Of a stretch of DNA of 64,000 bases, positions 11,224 through 19,862 are shown one piece after another (positions within the stretch are counted from its first letter, which is position 1; each line of letters begins with the position of its first letter). The notes beneath the pieces are model-generated. The model made no database searches and was not told the DNA's origin. It was given only the letters and a program-made list of their open reading frames with translations. This stretch comes from Methylicorpusculum oleiharenae. Lineage in GTDB: Bacteria > Pseudomonadota > Gammaproteobacteria > Methylococcales > Methylomonadaceae. The stretch spans positions 3,998,492 through 4,062,491 of the forward strand of contig NZ_WUTY02000001.1 of the NCBI RefSeq assembly GCF_009828925.2. Direction: 5' to 3'. Both the position numbers and the translations under genes were made by a program.

Positions 11224-12063
11224 TCAGGTTTTGGGTAAAGCCGATCCGTTCCCTTTGTTAAAATAAACCTTGCATCTAAGACCTGCAAGAATCTTATGAT
11301 CCGAATTGGGTAGATTCAATCGGATACCGAAGGTACCGCTGGATGCGTGAATGACCGGGTCGACAACAATCACGCGGGCATGAAAAACAGCATCTGCCGA
11401 CTGTTCCGCTGTCACTTCAGCGTCCATTCCCACCTGAATACTCCCCAGCATATGGATGGGGGCAATCACCTCGACGTTAAGCGGATCGATTTGCGCGATT
11501 TTTAGCACGGGTTGATCTTCCACGTATTCACCGGGAGATTTCAACCGTTCGACCACCACGCCGTCGACCGTGCTCTTTAAATGGCGTTGATCAAGAATTT
11601 CCTGAGCATGATCCAATTCCAGCTGCGCGACATGATAGAGTTCCAGCGCTTTTTTATGTTCATAATCGGCTATCACGCTCATCGTTTTGGCATCTTCAAA
11701 CTCATGAAGAGAAGCGAGCTTTTTGTTATATAACGATTCCAACTGTTCAGAATTATGTTTTTTTAACTCAAGATCGGCTTTACGCGCATGAATATCACCC
11801 TCCATTTTGGCTCGTGCTTTCATGAGTCGAACATTAGACTCTTCCACACCCGATTTCAATTTAGCGACAATCTGCCCTTTTTTGACCGTATCGCCGCGCT
11901 CAACGGATACCGTCTCGAGAATGCCTTGTACCGGACTGCTGATTTCAACCACATCATGCGGTTCGATCAGGCAATCCAGAGCGTTTTGCTCATCAGCCTG
12001 AATAGACGTGCTGGTTACTATCAAAAAAGAAATAATCAATAAATTTTGATGCATTTTGTTCAC
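11224..12063 (-). CDS. Periplasmic HlyD/RND-type adaptor protein
   Basis: This 279-residue protein has an N-terminal signal sequence (about 1-23, ending TSIQA), then the first lipoyl half (VEISSPVQGILETVSVERGDTV), a long coiled-coil hairpin (about 75-155) rich in Lys, Glu and Leu, the second lipoyl half (STVDGVVVERLKSPGEYV) and a beta barrel. This is the membrane-fusion protein fold that bridges inner-membrane pumps to outer-membrane channels. It is the last gene of the minus-strand locus, 10 bases after the SecA-like gene, so it is probably translated from the same message. No pump or TolC gene follows. Its partner is inferred to be the export machine encoded just upstream. Confidence 0.85.
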   Translation of the reverse strand: MNKMHQNLLIISFLIVTSTSIQADEQNALDCLIEPHDVVEISSPVQGILETVSVERGDTVKKGQIVAKLKSGVEESNVRLMKARAKMEGDIHARKADLELKKHNSEQLESLYNKKLASLHEFEDAKTMSVIADYEHKKALELYHVAQLELDHAQEILDQRHLKSTVDGVVVERLKSPGEYVEDQPVLKIAQIDPLNVEVIAPIHMLGSIQVGMDAEVTAEQSADAVFHARVIVVDPVIHASSGTFGIRLNLPNSDHKILAGLRCKVYFNKGNGSALPKT

Positions 12064-12073
12064 AGTGAAATCC

Positions 12074-14071
12074 CTATTCCGCCTTACCTGAAAAAGCCAA
12101 TAGATTCTGTAGATTTAAATCCATTTGCAATAATGCGGCACGGATCGCCGCATGATGACGCTCTGCCCGGGATTGTGTTCTTTTGAATAAGGCGTGAGCC
12201 AACCATCGATAACCTGACCTGTTGCGTTGGCCCATTTTTTTCAAAGCCTTAACTAGCCAGGAGGAACCGTATTTTTTCACAATTTCATCCTCCAGAGACA
12301 ATACCATTTCATAACTGCCTTGATCACCCTGACGGCCGCAACGGCCGAATAATTGCCGGTCAATTCGCCGGGCTTCATGACACTCCGAAACGATAACGTG
12401 CAAACCGCCCAATTCATTGATTCCCGGCGCCAGCTTGATATCGGTCCCTCGCCCCGCCATATTGGTGGCGACCGTAATGCCTCCCCGGGTTCCGGCGTTC
12501 TGAACAATACTGGCTTCATCAGCATCTTGTCTGGCATTCAAAACATGATGCGGTAAACCTCGCGCATACAATAACTGACCCAAATATTCTGACGCTTCCA
12601 CCGAACGGGTCCCTACCAATACAGGCCTGCCCTGTTGATGAATTTCACAGATGCGTTGCACGATTCCTTCCCATTTTTTTTGAGCCGTCACATAGTATTG
12701 TGTCGGCAGTTGCTTTTTTTTAATCGCTTTATTGGGCGGTATTCTGATGACCGGAATCCGATAAACCGAGAAAAGTTCTTGCCTCACCTCCTGGGCTGTA
12801 CCGGTCATACCCGCCAAATGCAGGTAACGCTGAAAAAAAGTCTGATAGCTTATCCGGGCAATGGTTTCCTTTTGATCGCTCATCGCGCACCCTTCCTTGG
12901 TTTCTATCATTTGATGCAGCCCTTTTTCCCAGGAGCGATCCGCCATAACCCGCCCGGTAAATTCATCGATAATAAGCACTTTGCCGTCTTTCACCAGATA
13001 ATGAATATCTTTCAAAAACAAATGCAGCGCGGATAAACCCTGCACTACCAGTTCGCGGCTGCGTCTGCCCGAGGACCAAATGCCCGATAACGGTTCAACC
13101 ATCTGCTCGACGCGCAGAATGCCCGATTCAGTCAATTCCAGGGCGTGATTACGATGATTGATCAAAAAGTCCTTACCGGCTTTAAGTTGTTCGGCTATCT
13201 GCAAAGCTTGCTGATACACCAAAAGCTGTTGAAGCGATTGTTTTTCTCTGGAGAGTATCAGCGGTGTTCGCGACTCGTCGACCAGCACGCTATCGGCTTC
13301 ATCCACTATGGCAAAACACAATCCTCGCAGTAATAAACGAGCTGATTTAACGTGCTGCTCTGCATATAAATTATTCAATTGCAGGTGCAGACGGCTACTA
13401 TTTCGACCCAAAACCAGGCGGTCTTTTAAATAATCAAAGGTCAACTGCTTGTTACTGCAATAGGTAATATCACAGGCATAAGCCGCCCGACGGGCTGCAA
13501 AATCCATATTTTCGGTAATGGTTCCCACGCTCAAGCCAAGCGCCTGATAAACCGGCCCCATCAACTCGGCATCACGTTTCACCAGATAATCATTGACGGT
13601 AACCACATGCACCGGAACACCGGCCATAGCGGCTGTGCAGGCAGGCAGCGTCGCCGTTAAGGTTTTGCCTTCACCGGTGTCCATTTCAGCGATCATGCCT
13701 TTCACCATGACCCAGCCGCCTATCAGCTGAACATCAAAATGACGCATGGACAAATGACGCCCTGCAATTTCCCGAATCATGGCAAAAGCGTCGATCATTG
13801 TGTCATCCTCGAAACCTTTCAGATGCAAGGCCGACTTAATCTGTTTGATGCGGCTTTGAAGCTCACTGTCGTTGAGCTTTTCGAATTGTTCACCCTGTTT
13901 TTTTATTTTTACGGCAATTGATGATAAGGATTTTTGATTATGTTTAAACGTTTGATTGGCAAAATTACCCGCCCGTAACAAGGCATTGTCAAGAAAATTG
14001 ACCTGCCGACTGGTTTTTTCAGGGTACAAGCCCTGCAAAATACCGGGCTTAAATACGGATCGGCTTGCCAT
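12074..14071 (-). CDS. SecA-like accessory translocase ATPase, short form
   Basis: This 665-residue protein contains the whole SecA motor: Walker A in MDTGEGKTLTA (131-140), DEAD box (257-260) within FAIVDEADSVLVDESRTPLI, the second helicase domain with VATNMAGRGTDIKL, and the QLFGRCGRQGDQGS arginine-finger region. It is far shorter than housekeeping SecA (about 900 residues): it lacks the C-terminal linker and the CxCx8CH zinc tail that binds SecB, and the preprotein-binding and helical scaffold parts look trimmed. It is therefore an accessory SecA, and its place between an M50/HlyD fusion and an HlyD adaptor suggests a special substrate, most simply the giant protein encoded upstream. No SecY paralogue is in the window. 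Confidence 0.9.
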   Translation of the reverse strand: MASRSVFKPGILQGLYPEKTSRQVNFLDNALLRAGNFANQTFKHNQKSLSSIAVKIKKQGEQFEKLNDSELQSRIKQIKSALHLKGFEDDTMIDAFAMIREIAGRHLSMRHFDVQLIGGWVMVKGMIAEMDTGEGKTLTATLPACTAAMAGVPVHVVTVNDYLVKRDAELMGPVYQALGLSVGTITENMDFAARRAAYACDITYCSNKQLTFDYLKDRLVLGRNSSRLHLQLNNLYAEQHVKSARLLLRGLCFAIVDEADSVLVDESRTPLILSREKQSLQQLLVYQQALQIAEQLKAGKDFLINHRNHALELTESGILRVEQMVEPLSGIWSSGRRSRELVVQGLSALHLFLKDIHYLVKDGKVLIIDEFTGRVMADRSWEKGLHQMIETKEGCAMSDQKETIARISYQTFFQRYLHLAGMTGTAQEVRQELFSVYRIPVIRIPPNKAIKKKQLPTQYYVTAQKKWEGIVQRICEIHQQGRPVLVGTRSVEASEYLGQLLYARGLPHHVLNARQDADEASIVQNAGTRGGITVATNMAGRGTDIKLAPGINELGGLHVIVSECHEARRIDRQLFGRCGRQGDQGSYEMVLSLEDEIVKKYGSSWLVKALKKMGQRNRSGYRWLAHALFKRTQSRAERHHAAIRAALLQMDLNLQNLLAFSGKAE

Positions 14072-14106
14072 AAAAGATTTGCCCTTGTTCTTTGAAAACA
14101 GTTTTA

Positions 14107-16254
14107 CTAAACACTAAACGTTCTTAAAAATAACTGGCGGCCTAAGCGGTACCATTGCAAGGCCAACGGTTCCAGACCGTGATCAAAGCGGATATAAACC
14201 CGTTCACCGATGTTTTTAACCTCAGTACCGGGCGGAAAAGCCAGTTCGAGATGAAAAACAGGCTCGAAGGCCTTTTCGCCTTTTTCATCCGCCGGCTTGA
14301 CAGGGATGGTCCCACCCCCGGTTAAACCCAGTGCAGCGCTGGGCAGAACATCCGAGGCTGCAGGGATCTCACGCAGTATCGCGGCCGAGGACAGTTGCCT
14401 GATGTTCCCCGCCAAACGCATTTCGACCTTGCCGGTGTGTGCTCTGACCAAACCGATATTGTCTTGCGTGACCACCGCACGAACAGTAGTAATGGGGTAA
14501 TTGACAACATAGCCCACCAAATCGCCCTTATGCAAAAAACGGTCTTTCAAATCTTCGGCATTGGGGACGATAAAAACACCGTGACTCTCGCTTTTTACCG
14601 TCAAACGATCGATGCGTTCGGTCAAATCCGCCATTTCAGCATCGATCGATTTAATCTGCTCTTCAATGATCTGTGCTTTAACCCTGTCTTCGACCCGGAA
14701 CTCATTCAGTTTTGATTGCAATTCTTCCCTCTGGTAATGAAGAATATTTTTCTTCAGTTTCAACAGAGGATCATCCATCTCTACAAGTACGTCACCCGCT
14801 TGAACAACGGTATTGGACCGCGCTTTCAGTTGAACCACAAAACCTTCAGCTCCGGCGCGCACTTTCGCCTGTTCCGGCAACCAGACAATACCTTGCGCAT
14901 AGGTATTTAGAGGCATAGGAAATAACAGCAGAAAGCCTGAAACCGTCAGCACCAGAGACGCACTGGTGGCGATGACTCTGACCCTGTTTTGCTGAACCAT
15001 CGGATTATTGAAAATAAACCGCAGGCTTTTTCCCAATGGCACCAAAATCATGGTTCCAACCGCCCATAGAGCGAGGATAATGCCTATCAGAAAAAATTTG
15101 CTGGCGACAAAAAAGGTGATCGAAAACGTAATCAACATCCTGTAACAAAAGGACACCGAGCCGTAAATCAGAAACCACAAGCGCTCGCCTTTAGCGCTCA
15201 CCGGAGAGGTCAGATTCTTTAATCCGAAGACATAACGCTGAAACAGATAGCCGATATAATTGCTGGCGCGGCTGCCTAAATTGGGAATTTCAATCAGATC
15301 GGCAAAAATATAATAGCCATCGAAGCGCAAGAGCGGATTACCATTAAAAAACAGGGTCGAAACACCGCCTAATAACATCACGTTATAGGCAATGGCCCGG
15401 ACCACGCCCGGCTCCACATTTAGCCATACAAATAACGCTAAAGCAGCCAGAAATAATTCGACCGCCATCCCTGCCGCACCGACAACGGCCCGTTTTTTTT
15501 TATCCCGGAAACCCCACGAACTGGAGGCATCAACATAAGGAATGGGCATAAAAACCAGCAGCATAACGCCCATTTCATGAACTTCGCCTCCCCATACCTT
15601 GGCAGCAAAGGCGTGACCCAATTCATGCAGCAGCTTTACCACTGGATAAACAAAAAACAACAGCACCAGATTGCCGGGCTCCCATACCCGGTCGGACACA
15701 TTCATGGACAGATCAACCCAATGAGCACCTGCCAATATTAAAGCGGTAATGACGACGCTCAGCCACAACAAGGCACCGAACCAGCCAAACAAGGGTCTAA
15801 CCAAAAAAAGCCAGCGATCGAGAAAAGCATCCGGGTCCCACAACGGAAACCTGATAGATAAAGGGCTTTTGATCTTTTGCAGCCATTTGCTGCGCTGTTT
15901 CCGCTCATACCGCTGAAACAGATCCAGCGTGTCGGGCGGAACATCGCATAACAACAAATCACTGCTGTGTAATTGCCCCAACAGCTTGACCATTTCATCC
16001 TGGGTCGGCGCATCATCGCCCAACTGTTCAAGCGCTATTTCCCATATCTCCTGAAAATGTCGCCGCCCGTTCATCAACGATATGATGTAGTGCGCCTGCG
16101 GAGAAAAACGATGATTAAGACTGCTGGAAAAATCCTGCAAGACATACCAGAGCTGCCCCCGGTAGTGATGCCGATGAATTTGAACATGTCCTTTTAACCG
16201 GGGCTGCAAACCGGAAATTCGATACCAGGAAGAACTAAACATCGATTCAGACAT
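14107..16254 (-). CDS. PqqD-like domain / M50 zinc protease / HlyD-like fusion
   Basis: This 715-residue membrane protein has three parts. Residues about 25-103 have the PqqD/RRE pattern: GQLWYVLQDFSSSLNHRFS, an alanine-led helix, MNGRRHFQEIW, and a last helix LLGQLHSSDLLL. Residues about 150-450 form a multi-helix M50 (site-2-protease-like) core with zinc motif HELGH (210-214) and third ligand in LLRFDGYY (Asp312). Residues about 455-700 are an HlyD-like arm with a lipoyl-type repeat (VRAGAEGFVVQLKARSNTVV), a coiled coil and a barrel. The start has GGAG at 7 bases and follows the previous stop by 12 bases. RRE domains bind leader peptides, so I infer that this protein recognises and cleaves the leader of an exported protein. 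Fusions of this kind are annotated only generically. Confidence 0.87.
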   Translation of the reverse strand: MSESMFSSSWYRISGLQPRLKGHVQIHRHHYRGQLWYVLQDFSSSLNHRFSPQAHYIISLMNGRRHFQEIWEIALEQLGDDAPTQDEMVKLLGQLHSSDLLLCDVPPDTLDLFQRYERKQRSKWLQKIKSPLSIRFPLWDPDAFLDRWLFLVRPLFGWFGALLWLSVVITALILAGAHWVDLSMNVSDRVWEPGNLVLLFFVYPVVKLLHELGHAFAAKVWGGEVHEMGVMLLVFMPIPYVDASSSWGFRDKKKRAVVGAAGMAVELFLAALALFVWLNVEPGVVRAIAYNVMLLGGVSTLFFNGNPLLRFDGYYIFADLIEIPNLGSRASNYIGYLFQRYVFGLKNLTSPVSAKGERLWFLIYGSVSFCYRMLITFSITFFVASKFFLIGIILALWAVGTMILVPLGKSLRFIFNNPMVQQNRVRVIATSASLVLTVSGFLLLFPMPLNTYAQGIVWLPEQAKVRAGAEGFVVQLKARSNTVVQAGDVLVEMDDPLLKLKKNILHYQREELQSKLNEFRVEDRVKAQIIEEQIKSIDAEMADLTERIDRLTVKSESHGVFIVPNAEDLKDRFLHKGDLVGYVVNYPITTVRAVVTQDNIGLVRAHTGKVEMRLAGNIRQLSSAAILREIPAASDVLPSAALGLTGGGTIPVKPADEKGEKAFEPVFHLELAFPPGTEVKNIGERVYIRFDHGLEPLALQWYRLGRQLFLRTFSV
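15946..16182 (-). other. PqqD-like (RRE) domain at the N-terminus of the M50 protein
   Basis: The pattern aromatic-V-L-x-D, then a hydrophobic helix ending in MNGRR, a helix with EIWEIALEQ, and a closing helix LLGQLHSSDLLL matches the winged-helix RiPP recognition element seen in PqqD. Assignment is by pattern only. Confidence 0.6.
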
Positions 16255-16266
16255 GGTGCTTCTCCG

Positions 16267-18420
16267 TTATAAGCCTTCCGGCCACCAGGTCCATAATGAC
16301 AAGCGCAACCAATCCAGCAGATTTTTTGTCCATATCCAGATTATTTTACGTTCACCGATACGAATTTTACCCACGCCCTCCATGCCCGGCCTTAAAAAAT
16401 CCAGCTTATTTTCCAGTTGCGCTTCAACACGAAAATAATTGCGCCCCTCCTGGGTCTCTGAAACCGGTGTTATTTTATTGACCACGAAAGGAATGACTTT
16501 TTCCGAAAGCCCTGTTAAAACCAGCTCACCTTTTTGGGCGACCACAATATCGGTAATATCGCGCTCATCCACTTTCAAAACGACCCGGTAATCCTCCAGC
16601 GGCGCAATTTCAAACAGGATGTCTCCCCGCTGCGATGGCGCACCCAATGATTGACTCAAGTCGCCGGAGACAATCACGCCATCAAACGGCGCTTTCAATT
16701 GCACTCTTGCCAGTTGTGCTTCAGTGATCGCCAGCTGAGCCTGCACTTGTCCAATTTGAGCATTCAGCACACTGATTTTACTGCGCTCGGATTGACCCAA
16801 TGCATCCCGGTATTCTTTGAGATACTGTTCTTTTTGACTTTCCCATTTGGTTCTTTCCAGAATCAGGTCGGTGTCATCCAGTTTGGCCAATAAGGTGTCC
16901 TTTTTGACCAGATCACCGGGCCTCACATAGGCTTCCTTGATATAACTGTCGAAAGGTGTCACAACGACCCGTTGAATAGCACCTTCCAGTTGCGTATCGG
17001 CCGATATTCGGTAATCACCGGTAGCGAACAGACAAAACAACAGGGTTCCCAGCGCGATAACGGCGCCCAGCTTCAGTCCACCATGCGCGGGTCCCACTAA
17101 TTGGCCATAAACGCGCTTGATGGAAACCCATACTTTTTGCCCCAGCCATAAATCTTCCTTTCTTTTGGTTTCCAGAATAGGTCCGACTAAGGATGCGATG
17201 GTTTCACATAATTCCACTGTGTGCCTTTCAAAAGAACTGCCCGGAGGCCGTTCCAGCGTAAGCGCACCAAAGACCTCACCGGCACTGCAAAATGGAATGG
17301 TGCAAACACTGCCACTACCCTGATCACGCAACAGCTTTTCGTGGCAGCGGCTGATCTGGACGCTATTTTCATCCAGTGACGGATAAACCACAGACGCCAT
17401 TTGCTCCAGCGCCTCATCCATAGCCAAGCCTATGCTTTGAATCAAACTGGATTTTTTGGCGAAATCGACGCTGTGCGAAAGTGCATTCACCTGGATGAAT
17501 TTACCTTTCAGAAAACCAATACTGACTCTGTCGCATTTTAGTAAAGTGGCGAGTTCTGTTGCTACGGAAGTGGCCGATGCCTGAAATTTTTCATGTTCCA
17601 GACTGGCGGTTATTAACTCTAGAACAGTGACTAACTGCTGATTTTCAGGGGTATATTTTTTTCCTTCCTCGCGCCGGATAAACAATTCCAGCCAACTTAT
17701 CCCCCATTGCAAATGGCGCATACTGGCACGCATTAAAGGCTCGGAACGTGCCACGATTTCAAAGGCCACCACACCGTAAAGCTGTTCACTCAGCATTAAC
17801 GGGAAGCCGATATGACAGACCGGTATGTTTAATCCCGGATCGCGCTGACCTTGGTTTCTCAAAACCCCGCGCCTTTCATGCAACGCAAGTTCGGCGGCAT
17901 CAGTCAAACCCAAACAGCCTCTTTGCCCTTCCGGCCAAAAAGAAATGGGAACAAACGAACCGCTTTCCGGTTTTCCGAGAATCACGACTCCGCGAGTAAC
18001 CCCGCTCAGCATTGCACATTGCAACCTTAACCAGTAACCGGCCGCTGTTTCCAAGCGGGTTGCTTCGTTAAACTGCTTCCATAATTTTTGATAATTCGTT
18101 TGAAAATCCGTATCGGATTCAAGAAATGCGACACCGGACAACAGTCCGCCGCCTTGCCCTGCTTTGATCCAGCAAACTTGTGCCCGTTGACTTACCAGAC
18201 CAAACGGCATGCTGTAAGTCATGGTCAGAAAATTGGACTTTTCAAGATGGGATTTTGACGCTTCTGCAACACGGACCTGCAATCCAGATCCGGACTTATT
18301 TTCTATCGTGCCGATGACTTCATGATCATCGCAATGAATGATGACCGTACAACCGGGTTCAACAGGCAGACGCGCTTCATTGCGAAGCTCCTTACTTTGT
18401 GATTGCTGATTGATATCCAT
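16267..18420 (-). CDS. PilZ-GAF-GAF-TM-HlyD inner-membrane adaptor
   Basis: The 717-residue protein reads: a PilZ domain (about 10-110) with both c-di-GMP signatures, RNEAR (13-17, RxxxR) and NKSGSG (41-46, NxSxxG); two GAF-like domains (about 120-245 and 275-415); one membrane helix (about 450-468, LGAVIALGTLLFCLFATG); then an HlyD arm in the periplasm with split lipoyl halves (VVVTPFDSYIKEAYVRPGD and QLKAPFDGVIVSGDL), a short coiled coil and a barrel. Such a layout places ligand sensing in the cytoplasm and an adaptor in the periplasm. ATG 18420 is chosen because the PilZ domain starts directly after it; a GTG at 18480 would add 20 residues. It leads the four-gene export part of the locus. 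Confidence 0.85.
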   Translation of the reverse strand: MDINQQSQSKELRNEARLPVEPGCTVIIHCDDHEVIGTIENKSGSGLQVRVAEASKSHLEKSNFLTMTYSMPFGLVSQRAQVCWIKAGQGGGLLSGVAFLESDTDFQTNYQKLWKQFNEATRLETAAGYWLRLQCAMLSGVTRGVVILGKPESGSFVPISFWPEGQRGCLGLTDAAELALHERRGVLRNQGQRDPGLNIPVCHIGFPLMLSEQLYGVVAFEIVARSEPLMRASMRHLQWGISWLELFIRREEGKKYTPENQQLVTVLELITASLEHEKFQASATSVATELATLLKCDRVSIGFLKGKFIQVNALSHSVDFAKKSSLIQSIGLAMDEALEQMASVVYPSLDENSVQISRCHEKLLRDQGSGSVCTIPFCSAGEVFGALTLERPPGSSFERHTVELCETIASLVGPILETKRKEDLWLGQKVWVSIKRVYGQLVGPAHGGLKLGAVIALGTLLFCLFATGDYRISADTQLEGAIQRVVVTPFDSYIKEAYVRPGDLVKKDTLLAKLDDTDLILERTKWESQKEQYLKEYRDALGQSERSKISVLNAQIGQVQAQLAITEAQLARVQLKAPFDGVIVSGDLSQSLGAPSQRGDILFEIAPLEDYRVVLKVDERDITDIVVAQKGELVLTGLSEKVIPFVVNKITPVSETQEGRNYFRVEAQLENKLDFLRPGMEGVGKIRIGERKIIWIWTKNLLDWLRLSLWTWWPEGL

Positions 18421-18719
18421 GCCTGCGTTCAAGTTAAAACATTTATCAGTAAGCCGCTTGAAATAACAAGCAACTGGCACTGATCAAACTGATGGCTAAA
18501 CAGGGTGTAATTTTCATCAATCATGTTGCAGGCCGGTTAACTGAAAAAGGTAAGTGACTTCTGTTGTAAAAACAAGCGGGGGATTTTTAGCTCAGGTTAA
18601 AGAAAGCAAACCTTTGAAATAAACCTGTCTTTGATCGGCTTTATTCAAGAAGTGACGCAAGGGAACATTCATTGATTCGTTTGGAGAACGCCTTATTTGC
18701 TTACCCCTGCCATTTTATT

Positions 18720-18770
18720 GGGTGTCGGTGCTTGATTTCAAAGGACGCATGAAACGCTCCCTGTAGCTCC
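18720..18770 (+). repeat. Dispersed repeat, inverted copy of 50107-50155
   Basis: GGGTGTCGGTGCTTGATTTC, then AAAGGACGCAT and CTCCCTGTAG, matches the reverse complement of 50107-50155 with only a few changes. The two copies lie 31 kb apart in opposite orientation and enclose the giant gene and its two downstream neighbours. Confidence 0.75.
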
Positions 18771-18795
18771 AATGCCTCTAAGTTAACCGTTATTT

Positions 18796-18822
18796 GTAGG
18801 AGCGGGCATGGCCCGCTACTAC
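18796..18822. repeat. REP-like palindrome
   Basis: GTAGGAGCGGGCATGGCCCG with CTACTAC forms a near-perfect stem. The core GCGGGCATGGCCCGC occurs again at 55559-55573. Confidence 0.65.
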
Positions 18823-18860
18823 ACTATGGCCTATCGATTTATTTCCTCACCCAGTCAAAC

Positions 18861-19655
18861 TTAATGCAATTCTTCTTTCGAGGGTGCAGCGGCTTCATCG
18901 ACAGCCGGTTTTGCAGCTTCCTGATGATCGGCAATATGTGCAGCCGTTTTTTCCACCATTGCACTGAAATTTTTCATGGACTGTAAATGCAGATAAATCA
19001 ATTCCAGCTCATCCGTCTTAAAAAGTGCGGCTACTTGTTCATCTGACAGATTTTTCAATCGCTCACGGTTGACAGCCTTGAATCCCGCCAAACGTAATTG
19101 CTGCCCGGAGTTCAGCGTAAACTGGGCTTGCATCGGTTCCAATAAATCCAGTTCCTGTAATTTCTTACAAAACAATTGTGTCCGGCGGTACTGACCTTGA
19201 TAGTCGTTAACAAAGCGCAATACGTTTTCCAGATACTGCGTGCGTTCGCCATCTGCATCAAACAGATGCTCACCGCGTCCTTCCTGGTTATACCCGGCAA
19301 ACTCCTCGTCTATGCACAACGTGAAAGTCGACTGATCTTCGTTACTGGAAAAAACAAAAGGATAACGTCTGATAAATGCAGGGATATACTTTGCAGTCCA
19401 GGCATTTGATTCATTAAGGTAAAGATTTTCATTTTCCCGCATTCCCAGAATGACGACGGGCATCATTGCTTCATCATTGCCGGCAAACACAATACTGTAT
19501 TCTGCTGCGGCGTGAGGGAATTCCACGGCCACCAAGGGCACCGAGTTAACCTGCCGGGCAAAAGCATAATCGGCGCCGGTTTTCACCGACCAGCCTTTGT
19601 GGCGTTGGCTCGATAAGGGTACTGCTCGTTCATAGATTAATAACTGTGTGCTCAT
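18861..19655 (-). CDS. SapC-family protein
   Basis: This 264-residue protein matches the SapC family by its opening (a beta strand, then HKGWSVKTGADYAFARQVNS), the central FPHAAAEYSIVF and YIPAFIRRYPFVF segments, and the FAGYNQEGRGEHLFD region. In Caulobacter, SapC was described next to S-layer genes; its biochemical role is unknown. The last 40 residues are rich in Ala, Glu and Lys. There is no signal peptide, so a cytoplasmic role is likely. GAGGAAA precedes the ATG by about 8 bases. Its place between the giant surface-type protein and the export genes supports a chaperone or assembly role, which is inference. Confidence 0.85.
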   Translation of the reverse strand: MSTQLLIYERAVPLSSQRHKGWSVKTGADYAFARQVNSVPLVAVEFPHAAAEYSIVFAGNDEAMMPVVILGMRENENLYLNESNAWTAKYIPAFIRRYPFVFSSNEDQSTFTLCIDEEFAGYNQEGRGEHLFDADGERTQYLENVLRFVNDYQGQYRRTQLFCKKLQELDLLEPMQAQFTLNSGQQLRLAGFKAVNRERLKNLSDEQVAALFKTDELELIYLHLQSMKNFSAMVEKTAAHIADHQEAAKPAVDEAAAPSKEELH

Positions 19656-19728
19656 TAAATCATTTCCTCATTAATTATAATTACTGAATCCATACTATCC
19701 GTCTCCTTGTATTTTTATACCAACCTGA

Positions 19729-19829
19729 TCGAAATTATTCGGCGTAGGTTAGGCTAATCGCAACTCAACAATTAATGCCATGGTCTTGAAATGTTGGTTT
19801 GGCTATCGCCAACCACAACCTGCACGGTG
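19729..19829 (+). repeat. Dispersed palindromic repeat, full copy
   Basis: The stretch CGAAATTATTCGGCGTAGGT, then CTCAACAATT, TCTTGAAATGTTGG and GGCTATCGCCAACC, is parallel to 50190-50287. Internal complementarity (GTAGGTT...AACCTGC) suggests a hairpin-forming mobile repeat. Confidence 0.65.
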
Positions 19830-19862
19830 TATCACCTTGATTTACAAACTTTTAGCCAATGC

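Larger units (their letters stand above)
18481..18860. other. Intergenic stretch with two repeat elements
   Basis: No gene is seen in these 380 bases between the SapC-family gene and the PilZ-HlyD gene. They contain the long dispersed repeat at 18720-18770 and a REP-like palindrome at 18796-18822. The gap could hold a second promoter for the four export genes, but I could not identify one. Confidence 0.5.
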
